From assembly GCF_001636425.1 (NCBI RefSeq), contig NZ_KV440953.1:4026001-4090000 (forward strand): a stretch of 64,000 nt of DNA, read 5' to 3'. Under the pieces are notes generated by a model. That model saw only the letters and a program-made list of their open reading frames with translations. It did no database searches and was not told where the DNA came from. Made by a program: the position numbers and the translations under genes. This DNA comes from Heyndrickxia acidicola. Its GTDB lineage: Bacteria > Bacillota > Bacilli > Bacillales > Bacillaceae_C. Each line of letters starts with the position of its first letter. The first letter of the stretch is position 1. Shown in pieces: positions 52,152 to 61,700 of this stretch.

Positions 52152-52974
52152 CAAAAACAAAAAGGGATTATTGTTTCGGTACCTCATTGCGATTGTTCTC
52201 TTACTGATTATGATTTTCCCCTATATTTACATGGTTCTAAGTTCGTTTGCTGATTGGGATCAAGTAGATAAGACGCTTTTACCGACACATTTTACTTTGA
52301 AATCGTATCAGTGGCTATTAGGCGGAGGACAAGATGTGATCCCGAGGCCTTGGCTTCATGCCTTTTTAAACAGCTTTATCGTTTCAGCAGGTTCAACGCT
52401 GTTAATGATGGTTACTGGGGTCATGGTGGCTTACGCACTAGCAAAAATTCCGTTTAAGGGAAGAAATACCGTTAATAACTTTATATTATTTCAAATGTTT
52501 TTTCCGGCTATCATTTTGTTAATTCCAACCTTTCTCGTTGTTCAAAAGATGGGAATGTACGACAGTTATTGGGGAATGATTTTGCCGAAAGCACTTAGTT
52601 TATGGGCAGTCTTTATGTACACGAACTTCTTCAAGGCAATACCGGATACATTCATTGAAGCGGCAAAATTAGATGGTGCCAGTGATTTGCAAATTATGTT
52701 CAAAATCGTGCTGCCAATGTCCAAATCTATTACCACCGTTATTTTCTTGTTTTTATTTATGGAAAGATGGACAGAACTCTTGTGGGATATGTTAGTTACA
52801 AAGAGCGATGGAATGTTAACGCTGAACGTCCTTTTATCGCAAATGTTCGGTCCATATGGCGGATATCCAGGTCCGATGTATGCGGCGTCTGTTTTATTAA
52901 CACTTCCGATCATTATTATTTTCTTGATCTTCTCGAAAAAATTCCAAGAAGGAATGCAATTTACCCTTAAATAA
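52138..52974 (+). CDS. ABC sugar permease 2 (CUT1, UgpE/MalG type)
   Basis: A 278-residue permease with six membrane segments; EAA loop FIEAAKLDGASDLQIMFKIV. It pairs with the preceding permease. No ATP-binding subunit is encoded in the window; Bacillus CUT1 importers commonly share the MsmX ATPase, which I infer here. Confidence 0.93.
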   Translation: MVGSNKNKKGLLFRYLIAIVLLLIMIFPYIYMVLSSFADWDQVDKTLLPTHFTLKSYQWLLGGGQDVIPRPWLHAFLNSFIVSAGSTLLMMVTGVMVAYALAKIPFKGRNTVNNFILFQMFFPAIILLIPTFLVVQKMGMYDSYWGMILPKALSLWAVFMYTNFFKAIPDTFIEAAKLDGASDLQIMFKIVLPMSKSITTVIFLFLFMERWTELLWDMLVTKSDGMLTLNVLLSQMFGPYGGYPGPMYAASVLLTLPIIIIFLIFSKKFQEGMQFTLK

Positions 52975-52993
52975 TACTAGGAGATCTGTCGAA

Positions 52994-54601
52994 ATGGAAA
53001 AATGGTGGAAGCAATCAACTTTTTACGAAATCTATATGCCAAGCTTTAAAGACGGAAATGGAGATGGAATCGGCGATTTTGCCGGAATTACTTCAAAGCT
53101 TGATTATTTAAATGACCTGGGGATTGAGGGATTATGGCTAACGCCCTTTTATCCCTCCCCTAAGGTTGATAACGGCTATGACATTGCTGATTACTATGAT
53201 ATCGATTCCGATTATGGAACGATGGATGATTTTGAAGTTTTTATCAAAGAAGCGCATCAGCGGGGGATCAAGGTAATCGCTGATTTGGTGCTGAATCACA
53301 CCTCTTCGGAGCATCCATGGTTCCAAGAGTCAAAGTCTTCAAAAGATCACCCAAAACGTGATTGGTATATCTGGAGAGATAAACCAAATAACTGGGAATC
53401 TTTCTTTGGCGGCACTGCATGGGATTATGATACGGCAACGAACCAATATTATTACCATGCCTTTGCAAAAGAACAAGTAGATTTAAATTGGGCAAATCCT
53501 GATGTGAAAGCTGCGATGTTTGATGTCATGAAGTTTTGGCTTGAAAAGGAAATCGATGGCTTCCGCCTCGATGTCATCAACTTTTTAAAGGTGAACGATT
53601 CGTTTCAAGACAATCCTTATGATGCTGATAAAGAACAAAACCATATGTACGATAAAGACCAAGAAGGAATTTTAACCATTGTTGAGGAAATTGCCGCATT
53701 TGTGCATCAATACCCTAATAAATTCCTTGTTGGCGAAGTTGGCTCCGAGGACCTTGAGATTCTGAAACGGTATTCCGGGCTGAATAAACTGGATGTTGTC
53801 TTTAATTTTAATATTGGAAGTATTAAAGAGTTTGATGTTAATCGACTCTTTGAAGGAATAGTAGAAACGGAGCAAGTCTATTCAGAGGTACAATTCCCAA
53901 CTTTATTCTTTTCCAGCCATGATATGTCCCGCTATATATCACGTTTTGGCGGCTCCGAGGACCGGGCGAAGCTAGTTGCGACCTTAATGCTGACGGCGAA
54001 GGGTGTTCCGTTCCTTTATTATGGCGATGAAATTGGCATGAGAGATTGGCTGACGGACGACATTACTTTAATGAAGGATGTTCAAGGTTTGATGGCGTAT
54101 AAGCTGGCATTACAATCGGATCAAACTTATGCTGAAGCATTAGCGATTGCAAATGAAAAAAGCCGGGATAAGTCACGTACCCCGATGCAATGGAATTCTT
54201 GTTCCGATGTCGGCTTTTCAGAGCATCTTCCATGGATCACGATTCCGAGTGATGCTTACAAAATCAATGTGGAAGACCAGCAAAATGATCCGAATTCGAT
54301 GCTTTCTTTTTATAAAAGCTTGTTGAAGCTGCGTAAGGAACATTCTGCATTACGACTAGGAGAGTATGAATTTTTACGGAATGAAGATGGGTTGGTCTCC
54401 TTTGTCCGAACGGATGATTTGGAAAAAGTATTAGTTGTTTTGAACTTTAGTGGTGAATCAAGAACGTTTGATATGGGAGCTCAATTGGGGGCAGATGTGA
54501 AATTGCTGCTCTCGACAAAGAGAAAGTTCCTTGCAAGCGGAAAAGTCCTAACGCTTTTAGCAAATGAAGTGATGATTCTAAAGGAGGAAACAGAAATATG
54601 A
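52994..54601 (+). CDS. GH13 alpha-glucosidase-like enzyme of the mannoside operon
   Basis: A 535-residue GH13 enzyme: EKWWKQSTFYEIYMPSFKDG, VIADLVLNHTSSEH (region I), EIDGFRLDVINF (nucleophile Asp), FLVGEVGSEDLE (acid/base Glu), FFSSHDMSRYISRFGG (region IV). It resembles oligo-1,6-glucosidase and related exo-acting enzymes; the Val after the nucleophile again fits alpha-1,6 specificity. Cytoplasmic. Its place between the importer and beta-mannoside enzymes suggests that the imported sugar also carries an alpha-glucosyl bond, or that the enzyme has another substrate such as sucrose. It overlaps the next gene by 4 bp. Confidence 0.85.
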   Translation: MEKWWKQSTFYEIYMPSFKDGNGDGIGDFAGITSKLDYLNDLGIEGLWLTPFYPSPKVDNGYDIADYYDIDSDYGTMDDFEVFIKEAHQRGIKVIADLVLNHTSSEHPWFQESKSSKDHPKRDWYIWRDKPNNWESFFGGTAWDYDTATNQYYYHAFAKEQVDLNWANPDVKAAMFDVMKFWLEKEIDGFRLDVINFLKVNDSFQDNPYDADKEQNHMYDKDQEGILTIVEEIAAFVHQYPNKFLVGEVGSEDLEILKRYSGLNKLDVVFNFNIGSIKEFDVNRLFEGIVETEQVYSEVQFPTLFFSSHDMSRYISRFGGSEDRAKLVATLMLTAKGVPFLYYGDEIGMRDWLTDDITLMKDVQGLMAYKLALQSDQTYAEALAIANEKSRDKSRTPMQWNSCSDVGFSEHLPWITIPSDAYKINVEDQQNDPNSMLSFYKSLLKLRKEHSALRLGEYEFLRNEDGLVSFVRTDDLEKVLVVLNFSGESRTFDMGAQLGADVKLLLSTKRKFLASGKVLTLLANEVMILKEETEI

Positions 54602-55542
54602 CCGTTTTAACGAAAGGGAATGTTAAAACATGTGAAGAGCTTTTAAAGGAGTTCGCTTCCAAAGCAAAACCAGCCAATCAAGAGAAAATTGTATTTTCGG
54701 GCATTGGTGAAAAGGATGTCTATAATATTACCGCACCGTTTGCCGATAATGGCGAGCTTGTCATTGCTGGGCGGGTGGAGTCGCGCGACAGCGAACACTC
54801 CAATGTTTACTTCTTTGTTGAGCGAAATGGCGAGTGGGTTCCTCGGGAGGGTACTCCTGTATTTGAATTGCAGGATCCTTTTTTTACAAGAATAGCCGGT
54901 GAACTAGTATTGGGAGGAGTCCAAATATTCCCTCATCCAACAATTGAAGGAGCACTTGGTTGGCGAACTGTATTTTACAAAGGTAAAACCATATCTAGCT
55001 TACAAGAATTTGCAAAAGGTCCAGACGGAATGAAAGACCTTCGCCTTATTGAGCTAAAAGATGGAAGTATCGGGGTGCTAACAAGACCACAAGGTGAAAA
55101 AGGCGGGAGAGGTAAAATTGGCTGGACTCGTATCTCTTCTTTAGAGGAACTTACGATTGATTTGATCAACGAGGCTCCCTTGCTTCAAGGACAGTTTATT
55201 GAAGAACAGTGGGGGGGAGCGAACGAGCCTCATCTATTATCCAACGGCCTCATTGGAGTATTAGGGCATATTGCTTCTTTTGATAAGGAAGAGAATCGGC
55301 ATTATTATCCAATGGTCTTTGCGCTAAATCCTGAAACAGGTGAATTTTCTGATATGGAGTTAATCGCTACAAGAAGTGATTTCCTTCCGGGCGCAGCGAA
55401 GCGCCCAGACTTGTTAGATGTGGTGTTTAGTGGCGGATTGGTTCGAAAACCGGATGGGATGGCCGATTTTTATGCAGGAATTAGTGATGCCGAAGCGCAA
55501 AAAATGACAATTAAAGATCCGTTTTTACAATACGAGCAGTAA
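54598..55542 (+). CDS. DUF1861 family beta-propeller-like protein
   Basis: A 314-residue protein with the conserved KDVYNITAPFADNGELVIAG, the following RVESRDSEHSNVYFF, GWRTVFYKG and GQFIEEQWGGANEPHLL segments of DUF1861, a family predicted to share the five-bladed beta-propeller of GH43 and GH130. It has no signal peptide. It overlaps the GH13 gene by 4 bp and precedes the GH130 gene by 35 bp, so it is likely an unproven glycoside-acting enzyme or binding partner in the same pathway. Confidence 0.8.
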   Translation: MTVLTKGNVKTCEELLKEFASKAKPANQEKIVFSGIGEKDVYNITAPFADNGELVIAGRVESRDSEHSNVYFFVERNGEWVPREGTPVFELQDPFFTRIAGELVLGGVQIFPHPTIEGALGWRTVFYKGKTISSLQEFAKGPDGMKDLRLIELKDGSIGVLTRPQGEKGGRGKIGWTRISSLEELTIDLINEAPLLQGQFIEEQWGGANEPHLLSNGLIGVLGHIASFDKEENRHYYPMVFALNPETGEFSDMELIATRSDFLPGAAKRPDLLDVVFSGGLVRKPDGMADFYAGISDAEAQKMTIKDPFLQYEQ

Positions 55543-55577
55543 TTCCGATTTTATTCCAATAAAAAGGAGTCTATAAA

Positions 55578-56645
55578 ATGAAAGCATACAGATATGAAGA
55601 GAACCCTTTGGTCACACCAGCGGATGTAACACCGCATCGTTCTGATTTTGAAGTAATTGGAGCATTTAATGCAGGGGTAACAACCTATAACGACGAAATT
55701 ATCATGCTTCTTCGTGTTGCTGAACGCCCGATCAGTGAAGATCCTAATGTAGTCAAAGCACCAATTTATAATCCACAAACAAATGAACTGGAGATTTTGG
55801 ATTTTCATTTAAATGATCCTAGTTACGACTTTTCAGATCCTCGCGTGATTCGAAAAAATGGGGATACACAAGGTTTTGAGTATTTAACCTCTTTAGCATA
55901 CCTTCGAATTGCACGCAGCAAGGATGGCGGCCATCATTTTTCTATTGATGAAAAACCGTTTGTTTACCCATCCAATGAATTAGAAACCTTTGGAATTGAA
56001 GACCCGCGGATTACAAAAATAGAAGATACGTATTATATCTATTTTAGTGCTGTTTCACCGGCTGGGGTTGGCGAATCTATGGTTTCAACGAAAGATTTTG
56101 TGACAACCGAACATCATGGGATGATTTTTGCTCCTGAAAATAAAGATGTGTTAATTTTTCCTGAAAAAATAAATGGAAAATATTATGCTATCCATCGTCC
56201 TGTTCCAAAAGCTATAGGGGAGCCAGAAATGTGGATTGCTGAATCTACCAATCTTTTACACTGGGGCAACCACAGACATTTGCTAGGTTTGCGTCCAGGT
56301 ATGTGGGACAGTGCGCGTATGGGCGGAGGTGCTGTTCCATTTAAAACGGAAAAAGGCTGGTTAGAGCTTTACCATGGTGCGACTGAGGATCACCGCTATT
56401 GTATGGGAGCCGTGCTACTAGATTTGGAAAATCCAACGAAAGTCATTGCTCGTAGTGACAAACCAATTCTTGAGCCTGAAGCCGCTTATGAAGTGGAAGG
56501 GTTCTTTGGAAATGTCGTCTTTTCTTGCGGCGCTGTTGTTGAAGGTGATGTTGTTAAGATGTTCTACGGTGTTGCCGATACATCGATGGCTTGTGCAGAG
56601 CTAAGTTTACAAGAAATCCTTGATTCATTGACTTATATAGATTAA
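55578..56645 (+). CDS. GH130 beta-mannoside phosphorylase
   Basis: A 355-residue GH130 enzyme. Marks: RYEENPLVTPADVTPHRSDF, GAFNAGVTTYNDEIIMLLRV, the catalytic Asp in ETFGIEDPRIT, RPVPKAIGEPEMWIAESTNL, and WDSARMGGGAVPFKT. It resembles phosphorylases that act on beta-1,2-mannosides rather than the beta-1,4-mannosyl-glucose group, but I rate that as a guess. It would use phosphate to release mannose-1-phosphate inside the cell. The SD AAAAAGGAG precedes ATG 55578. Confidence 0.87.
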   Translation: MKAYRYEENPLVTPADVTPHRSDFEVIGAFNAGVTTYNDEIIMLLRVAERPISEDPNVVKAPIYNPQTNELEILDFHLNDPSYDFSDPRVIRKNGDTQGFEYLTSLAYLRIARSKDGGHHFSIDEKPFVYPSNELETFGIEDPRITKIEDTYYIYFSAVSPAGVGESMVSTKDFVTTEHHGMIFAPENKDVLIFPEKINGKYYAIHRPVPKAIGEPEMWIAESTNLLHWGNHRHLLGLRPGMWDSARMGGGAVPFKTEKGWLELYHGATEDHRYCMGAVLLDLENPTKVIARSDKPILEPEAAYEVEGFFGNVVFSCGAVVEGDVVKMFYGVADTSMACAELSLQEILDSLTYID

Positions 56646-56791
56646 TTGTTACATTGAAGTGCCAAGATCGGACTACTCGATTTTGGCCTTTGCTTTTATT
56701 TCCCTTGAAATAAGAGATTTTTTTATTGAATAGATACTCTTTATCTTTAAAAAAAATGATAGAACGAATAAATAAGGCAGGTGCCGTTTCA

Positions 56792-59314
56792 ATGAAACTG
56801 AATAATAACTGGAAAATACGACAATTTGATGTGGGGACCTCTCGTGATCTTGAAGTGGCTTCTCCTGAATACATTGATTATTTTTGGATGACTGCATCAG
56901 TACCGGGGGATGTACATTCCACCTTGATAGAACGAAAACTAATTGAAGATCCATTTTACGGACATAATGATTTGAAATGCCAGTGGGTAGAGGAAAAGGT
57001 ATGGTGGTATCGGAACACATTTGAATTTCATGATGACATAAAAAAAGAAGATCGATATGAGTTGATTTTTGAGGGACTTGATACGTTTGCAACGGTTTAC
57101 CTAAACGGTGTCGAGATTGGTTCAACTGAGAATATGTTTATTGCTCATACCTTTGAAGTGACACGGGAGCTAAAAAAAGGGAAAAATACATTAGCTGTTA
57201 AATTTGATCCGATACATGTTCATGTGAAAGAAAAGGTCCAATATTACTGGTCTGGTTTTAGCAAGAAACGGATCTGGACGCGAAAAGCTCAAAGCCATTA
57301 TGGATGGGATTGGGGTCCGCGCTTAGTTGCAGCGGGGATTTGGAAGGATGTTTGTTTAAAGAAAAGAACCTTTGCCAAAATTGATCATGTGTTTGCGAAA
57401 ACGATATCTATTTCTCCTGAAAAAGCAATAGTCGAAGTGGATATTGAAATTGGTAAGCATGTAAAAGAAAAAGAATATGAGGCAATGATCAGTCTGGCAA
57501 ATGAGGAAGATTGTTTTTCCACTAAAGTAAAAGTAAATGGAAAAAAAGCAACAGCTAAAGTAGAAGTGACCAATCCAAAGCTATGGTGGACACACGATAT
57601 TGGGGAGCCGAATCTGTATCAACTAAACATCGAACTGTTTGCTGATGGTGTTAGGATTGATGAAAGATGTGAAAGCTTTGGAATTCGGACCATTGAAGTA
57701 CAGAGACGAGATGAAGAGGGAAATCATTGTTTTACCTTTGTTTTAAATGGTGAAAAGGTATTTGCTAAAGGTGCTAATTGGATTCCGATTGATAGTTTTA
57801 TAGGATCAGTACCCGATTCTCGTTACAAGCATTTAATTAAGATGTCGAAAGATGCCAATATGAATATGCTTCGCGTATGGGGCGGCGGTATCTATGAAAA
57901 AGACGTTTTTTATGAAGAGTGCAATCGCCTCGGGATATTGGTTTGGCAGGACTTTATGTTTTCATGCGCCTTATATCCCGATTACAACAAAAATTTTATG
58001 GCGAATGTTCGTGAAGAAGTAGCACATGTGGTAAAACGGCTACGGAATCATCCATGCCTGGCTATCTGGTGCGGTAACAATGAAAATGATTGGCTCTATG
58101 AAGCCTTGTTTTCCTCGGGTGAAATTACTCATCCTTTTTATGGGGAAAAAATTTATCATGAATTAATGCCGGAATTGCTGGAGGAACTCGACCCAACCAG
58201 ACTATTTTGGCCGAGCTCCCCGTTTGGAGGGAATGACCACAACTCGAGAGAACAGGGCGACACGCATAATTGGCAGGTATGGCACGGAAATATTGAGCCT
58301 AGAACGTTTGGTGAGCCGCAGACTGTGGATTATACCATTGAAGGACTTTCATTTAAAAACTTTAAAAAGGATACGACTGCCTTTGCGAGTGAGTTTGGCA
58401 TGCATGCCTCATCTAACCGTTTTACATTAGAGCGAAATATCCCTAAGGATCAATTCTTCTGGGGAAGCGAAGAATTGGCGTACCGCAATAAGGATATCCA
58501 TCATCCAAAAGGAATTTTGTTAATGGAAGGATACACAGGGGTTCCGGGGGATTTGGATGAGTACATTTCTTTTTCAATGTTAACGCAAGCTGAAGGTTTA
58601 AAGTTTGGAATTGAACATTATCGCCGTAATAAGCCTCATACAAGCGGGGCATTATTTTGGCAGTTAAATGACTGCTGGCCGGGTACTAGCTGGTCTGTTA
58701 TTGATTATTATTTACTGCCAAAGGCTTCTTATCATTATGCAAGAAAATTCTTCAGCCCAATTCTGCTTTCGCTTGATCATGTGCCTGGAAAGGATATCAG
58801 CATTTGGGTGGTGAATGACAAACTAGAGAACTATGAGGACGAAATTGAGCTTGCTGTTTACGATTTTAACGGTGAAAAAGTATTTTCAACGCAGTGGTCG
58901 GTTTCTATTGAGGCAAATGTGGCTAAAAAAGTGGATGTCATCATGGAACAAGAAGCTCTACGCGGACTTCCGCCAGAATCGGCTGTTATGATCATCCGTT
59001 CAAAAAATAATAAAACCTATGAAAATATTTATTATTTCCGTGATCAAAAGGATATGGGATTGGGAGAATCGGAATTAAGCGTAGAAATTAATCGGGAGAA
59101 GAATGAGCTGTCCGTTTCGACTAACGTGCTAGCCCGCATGGTAACGATTGAAATGGATATCGAGCAGCTGGTGATCGAGGATAATTTCTTTGATTTGCTG
59201 CCGGGTGAGACAAAAACGATGAAGGTTGAGCAGGCGCAGGGGAAAGAAATTCCTTGGGAATCATTACGAGTAAAAGCAATCAATAGTGTAAAAACCATAG
59301 TAGCGGAGGGATGA
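56792..59314 (+). CDS. GH2 beta-mannosidase
   Basis: An 840-residue exo-beta-mannosidase of GH2: N-terminal jelly roll (PGDVHSTLIERKLIEDPFYG, GLDTFATVYLNGVEIGST), Ig-like domain, TIM barrel with the acid/base Glu in CLAIWCGNNENDW and the nucleophile Glu in FASEFGMHASSN, then beta-sandwich domains. Intracellular, as there is no signal peptide. It removes beta-mannose from non-reducing ends. ATG 56792 follows GGCAGGTG; an earlier ATG at 56726 would add 22 residues with no SD. The dehydrogenase gene follows directly. Confidence 0.92.
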   Translation: MKLNNNWKIRQFDVGTSRDLEVASPEYIDYFWMTASVPGDVHSTLIERKLIEDPFYGHNDLKCQWVEEKVWWYRNTFEFHDDIKKEDRYELIFEGLDTFATVYLNGVEIGSTENMFIAHTFEVTRELKKGKNTLAVKFDPIHVHVKEKVQYYWSGFSKKRIWTRKAQSHYGWDWGPRLVAAGIWKDVCLKKRTFAKIDHVFAKTISISPEKAIVEVDIEIGKHVKEKEYEAMISLANEEDCFSTKVKVNGKKATAKVEVTNPKLWWTHDIGEPNLYQLNIELFADGVRIDERCESFGIRTIEVQRRDEEGNHCFTFVLNGEKVFAKGANWIPIDSFIGSVPDSRYKHLIKMSKDANMNMLRVWGGGIYEKDVFYEECNRLGILVWQDFMFSCALYPDYNKNFMANVREEVAHVVKRLRNHPCLAIWCGNNENDWLYEALFSSGEITHPFYGEKIYHELMPELLEELDPTRLFWPSSPFGGNDHNSREQGDTHNWQVWHGNIEPRTFGEPQTVDYTIEGLSFKNFKKDTTAFASEFGMHASSNRFTLERNIPKDQFFWGSEELAYRNKDIHHPKGILLMEGYTGVPGDLDEYISFSMLTQAEGLKFGIEHYRRNKPHTSGALFWQLNDCWPGTSWSVIDYYLLPKASYHYARKFFSPILLSLDHVPGKDISIWVVNDKLENYEDEIELAVYDFNGEKVFSTQWSVSIEANVAKKVDVIMEQEALRGLPPESAVMIIRSKNNKTYENIYYFRDQKDMGLGESELSVEINREKNELSVSTNVLARMVTIEMDIEQLVIEDNFFDLLPGETKTMKVEQAQGKEIPWESLRVKAINSVKTIVAEG

Positions 59315-59319
59315 TTAGG

Positions 59320-60312
59320 ATGAAGGCAGCGGTTTTCCAAGGAAAAAAGCAAATGGAAGTGATGGATTGGCAATATCCAGCGCCATCTCCTCAGGAAGTC
59401 ATCGTAAAGGTAAAAAGCTGTGGGATTTGTGGAACCGATCAGCATATTTATCATGGACATCCTGGATCAGCTGAGGTTCAGCCACCGATCGTTCTTGGAC
59501 ATGAATTAGCTGGAGAAGTAGTTGAAGTAGGAACTGAGGTATCTAACTTACAAAAAGGCGACCGAGTTTCGATTGATCCTAATATCTTTTGTGGAGCATG
59601 CGAGTTTTGTCGCAGCAACCGGGCTCATCTATGCAGCCATCTTCAGGCGGTAGGGGTAACAAGAGATGGCGGCATGGGAGAGTATTGCAAGGTACCAGCG
59701 GCAAATTGTTACAAGATCCCAGATCAAATGTCATTTGAAGAGGCGGCTCTTGTTGAGCCGTTAGGGTGTGTCTTGCATGGTTTTAAGAAAATTCACTTGT
59801 CGTCCTTAAGTAAGGTGCTCATCATTGGGGGCGGATTTATCGGACAATTATTTTTACAGTTGGTAAAACAACAGAATGTCCATTCCGTTATTGTTAGTGA
59901 ACCTGCTGAAAATAAAAAAGAGCTTCTTTATCATCTGGGGGCGGATAAAGTGATTCATCCGATGAATGCTACAAGCCTTGTGGCAGACGTTGTCATTGAA
60001 TGTGTGGGGAGACCGGAAAGTATGGAACTTGCAGTAAAATCAGCTGCAAAAGGTGGCCAGGTATTACTCTTTGGGGTGGGGAGGCCGGAAACAACCATCT
60101 CAGTTTCACCATTTGAAATTTTTTCAAAGGAACTTACCATCAAAGGCTCTTTCATTAACCCATTTACTCAGGAAGAAGCCATTTCACTGATTGCAAAAAA
60201 AGTAGTGGATGTTCATTCACTCATTTCTCATCGATTTACAATCGAAGAGATTCCTTCGGCCATGGCTGATTACCCTAACCTAAAGATTTCAAAGGGTATC
60301 ATTGTCTATTAG
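59320..60312 (+). CDS. Zinc-dependent alcohol dehydrogenase (sorbitol-dehydrogenase type)
   Basis: A 330-residue medium-chain dehydrogenase: catalytic zinc ligands in SCGICGTDQHIYHGH and VLGHELAGEVVEVG; the structural zinc cluster CGACEFCRSNRAHLC; a Rossmann motif VLIIGGGFIGQLFLQ. It oxidises a polyol or sugar with NAD(P). ATG 59320 is correctly spaced from GGAGGG; ATG 59311 overlaps the previous stop. Its substrate in mannoside breakdown is unclear; a reaction on a sugar alcohol or mannose C-position is possible. Confidence 0.88.
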   Translation: MKAAVFQGKKQMEVMDWQYPAPSPQEVIVKVKSCGICGTDQHIYHGHPGSAEVQPPIVLGHELAGEVVEVGTEVSNLQKGDRVSIDPNIFCGACEFCRSNRAHLCSHLQAVGVTRDGGMGEYCKVPAANCYKIPDQMSFEEAALVEPLGCVLHGFKKIHLSSLSKVLIIGGGFIGQLFLQLVKQQNVHSVIVSEPAENKKELLYHLGADKVIHPMNATSLVADVVIECVGRPESMELAVKSAAKGGQVLLFGVGRPETTISVSPFEIFSKELTIKGSFINPFTQEEAISLIAKKVVDVHSLISHRFTIEEIPSAMADYPNLKISKGIIVY

Positions 60313-60367
60313 CCTGAGGAGGTCGTCAGAGTAAAACCTGCTTTTTAAAAAAGGGAGAAAAAATTGG

Positions 60368-61594
60368 ATGTTTGCTATTTTTAAATCTTTTTCCACGGAA
60401 TTGAAGTTTTATTTACTCATGAATACCTTTTTTTCCTTTGGAGGGGCTTTGTCAGGTGTGTTTCAAAGTGTATTCCTGTGGAAACTAGATAAGACCTATT
60501 CGCTGCTTGCCTATTATAGCTTGTATTGGTCCGTTGCTATCATCTTTAGTTTTGGGCTATGTGCATGGCTGGCTAGGAAGACAAGTCCGATGATTACGAT
60601 GCGTTTAGGGTTTATATTCTATCTTATTACGTATTTAATCATGCTTGTTTTCCATAATACATTAAGCCATCATATCTTTTTACTAGGAATCTCGAATGGA
60701 TTTGCCATGAGCCTATATTATGTAGGTGTGCATATGGCTGTTTTGGATCTTACAACGAATGATAAGCGGGATCAGTTTTTATACATACAAGGAATTCTAT
60801 TCACTGTCGGGGGAGTAATCGCACCTCTTCTAGCCGGGATTATAATCTCGCAATTTAAGGGGATGACCGGGTATTATATCATTTTTATTGCAACCAGTGT
60901 TTTCTTTATCCTTTCATTTTTTATTTCTTTAAAAGTGAAAGGAAACTCGGTTGCTACTAAAAGCTATTTTTGGGAAGTTATCAGAAATCCTTCTCAAGAG
61001 TGGAAGAAGATGTATAAGGTAATGTTTGCCGATGGAATTGTATCTGGAGTGTATACTACTTTTTTAATTACCATGTTTATGTTTAAAGTGGCAGGTGGAG
61101 AAATGAGCTTGGGTGTATTTAATACAGCCGCCGAAATTGTTTCCATTATAGCTTTTGCTGTGCTCGCTAAATTCTCTAACTCAGACTTTCGTATTACTAT
61201 TTTCGCAATCGGTTCGATTAGTTTATTATTCAGTTCTGTTTTACTTTCAGCCCTGCCTGTCTTCATTTTTTTGATTGTTTTTTCCATTATTCAGCCAGTA
61301 GCAATGAATATGATTACTACCTCAATGAACACCATGATTTATGAATCGATTGAAAAGGATCCACAATACAAAGACAAGCGTTTGGATTATATTATTATTC
61401 GCGAAATACCACTTGGCATAGGAAGAATTATCGGTGTATTCTTGTTTCTAGCTTTAAGAAAATACTTTAATATCGAGCAGCTTTTACCTGTTTCCTTTAG
61501 TCTTTTTCCGATTGTGTACGTGTTCATGATTCCTGCTTTGTATTTTATATGGAAGAAGCCGCTTCGTGAAGCGCCTATTACTTCTCGAAAATAA
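60368..61594 (+). CDS. MFS transporter
   Basis: A 408-residue major facilitator protein with about twelve membrane segments (FFSFGGALSGVFQSVFLWKL; LFTVGGVIAPLLAGIIISQF). It may export or import sugars or a by-product of the pathway. AAGGGAG precedes ATG 60368. It is 55 bp after the dehydrogenase and before manA, so it probably belongs to the operon. Confidence 0.82.
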   Translation: MFAIFKSFSTELKFYLLMNTFFSFGGALSGVFQSVFLWKLDKTYSLLAYYSLYWSVAIIFSFGLCAWLARKTSPMITMRLGFIFYLITYLIMLVFHNTLSHHIFLLGISNGFAMSLYYVGVHMAVLDLTTNDKRDQFLYIQGILFTVGGVIAPLLAGIIISQFKGMTGYYIIFIATSVFFILSFFISLKVKGNSVATKSYFWEVIRNPSQEWKKMYKVMFADGIVSGVYTTFLITMFMFKVAGGEMSLGVFNTAAEIVSIIAFAVLAKFSNSDFRITIFAIGSISLLFSSVLLSALPVFIFLIVFSIIQPVAMNMITTSMNTMIYESIEKDPQYKDKRLDYIIIREIPLGIGRIIGVFLFLALRKYFNIEQLLPVSFSLFPIVYVFMIPALYFIWKKPLREAPITSRK

Positions 61595-61700
61595 TATTGT
61601 GAGTCCTGGCTTAGGTGATGATGCTTTAGAGTACCGGAGCACTTCTGCTTGCACATCAAGCACTTCAAGAAAAATAAAATTCTTTACTGGAGGTAAACAC

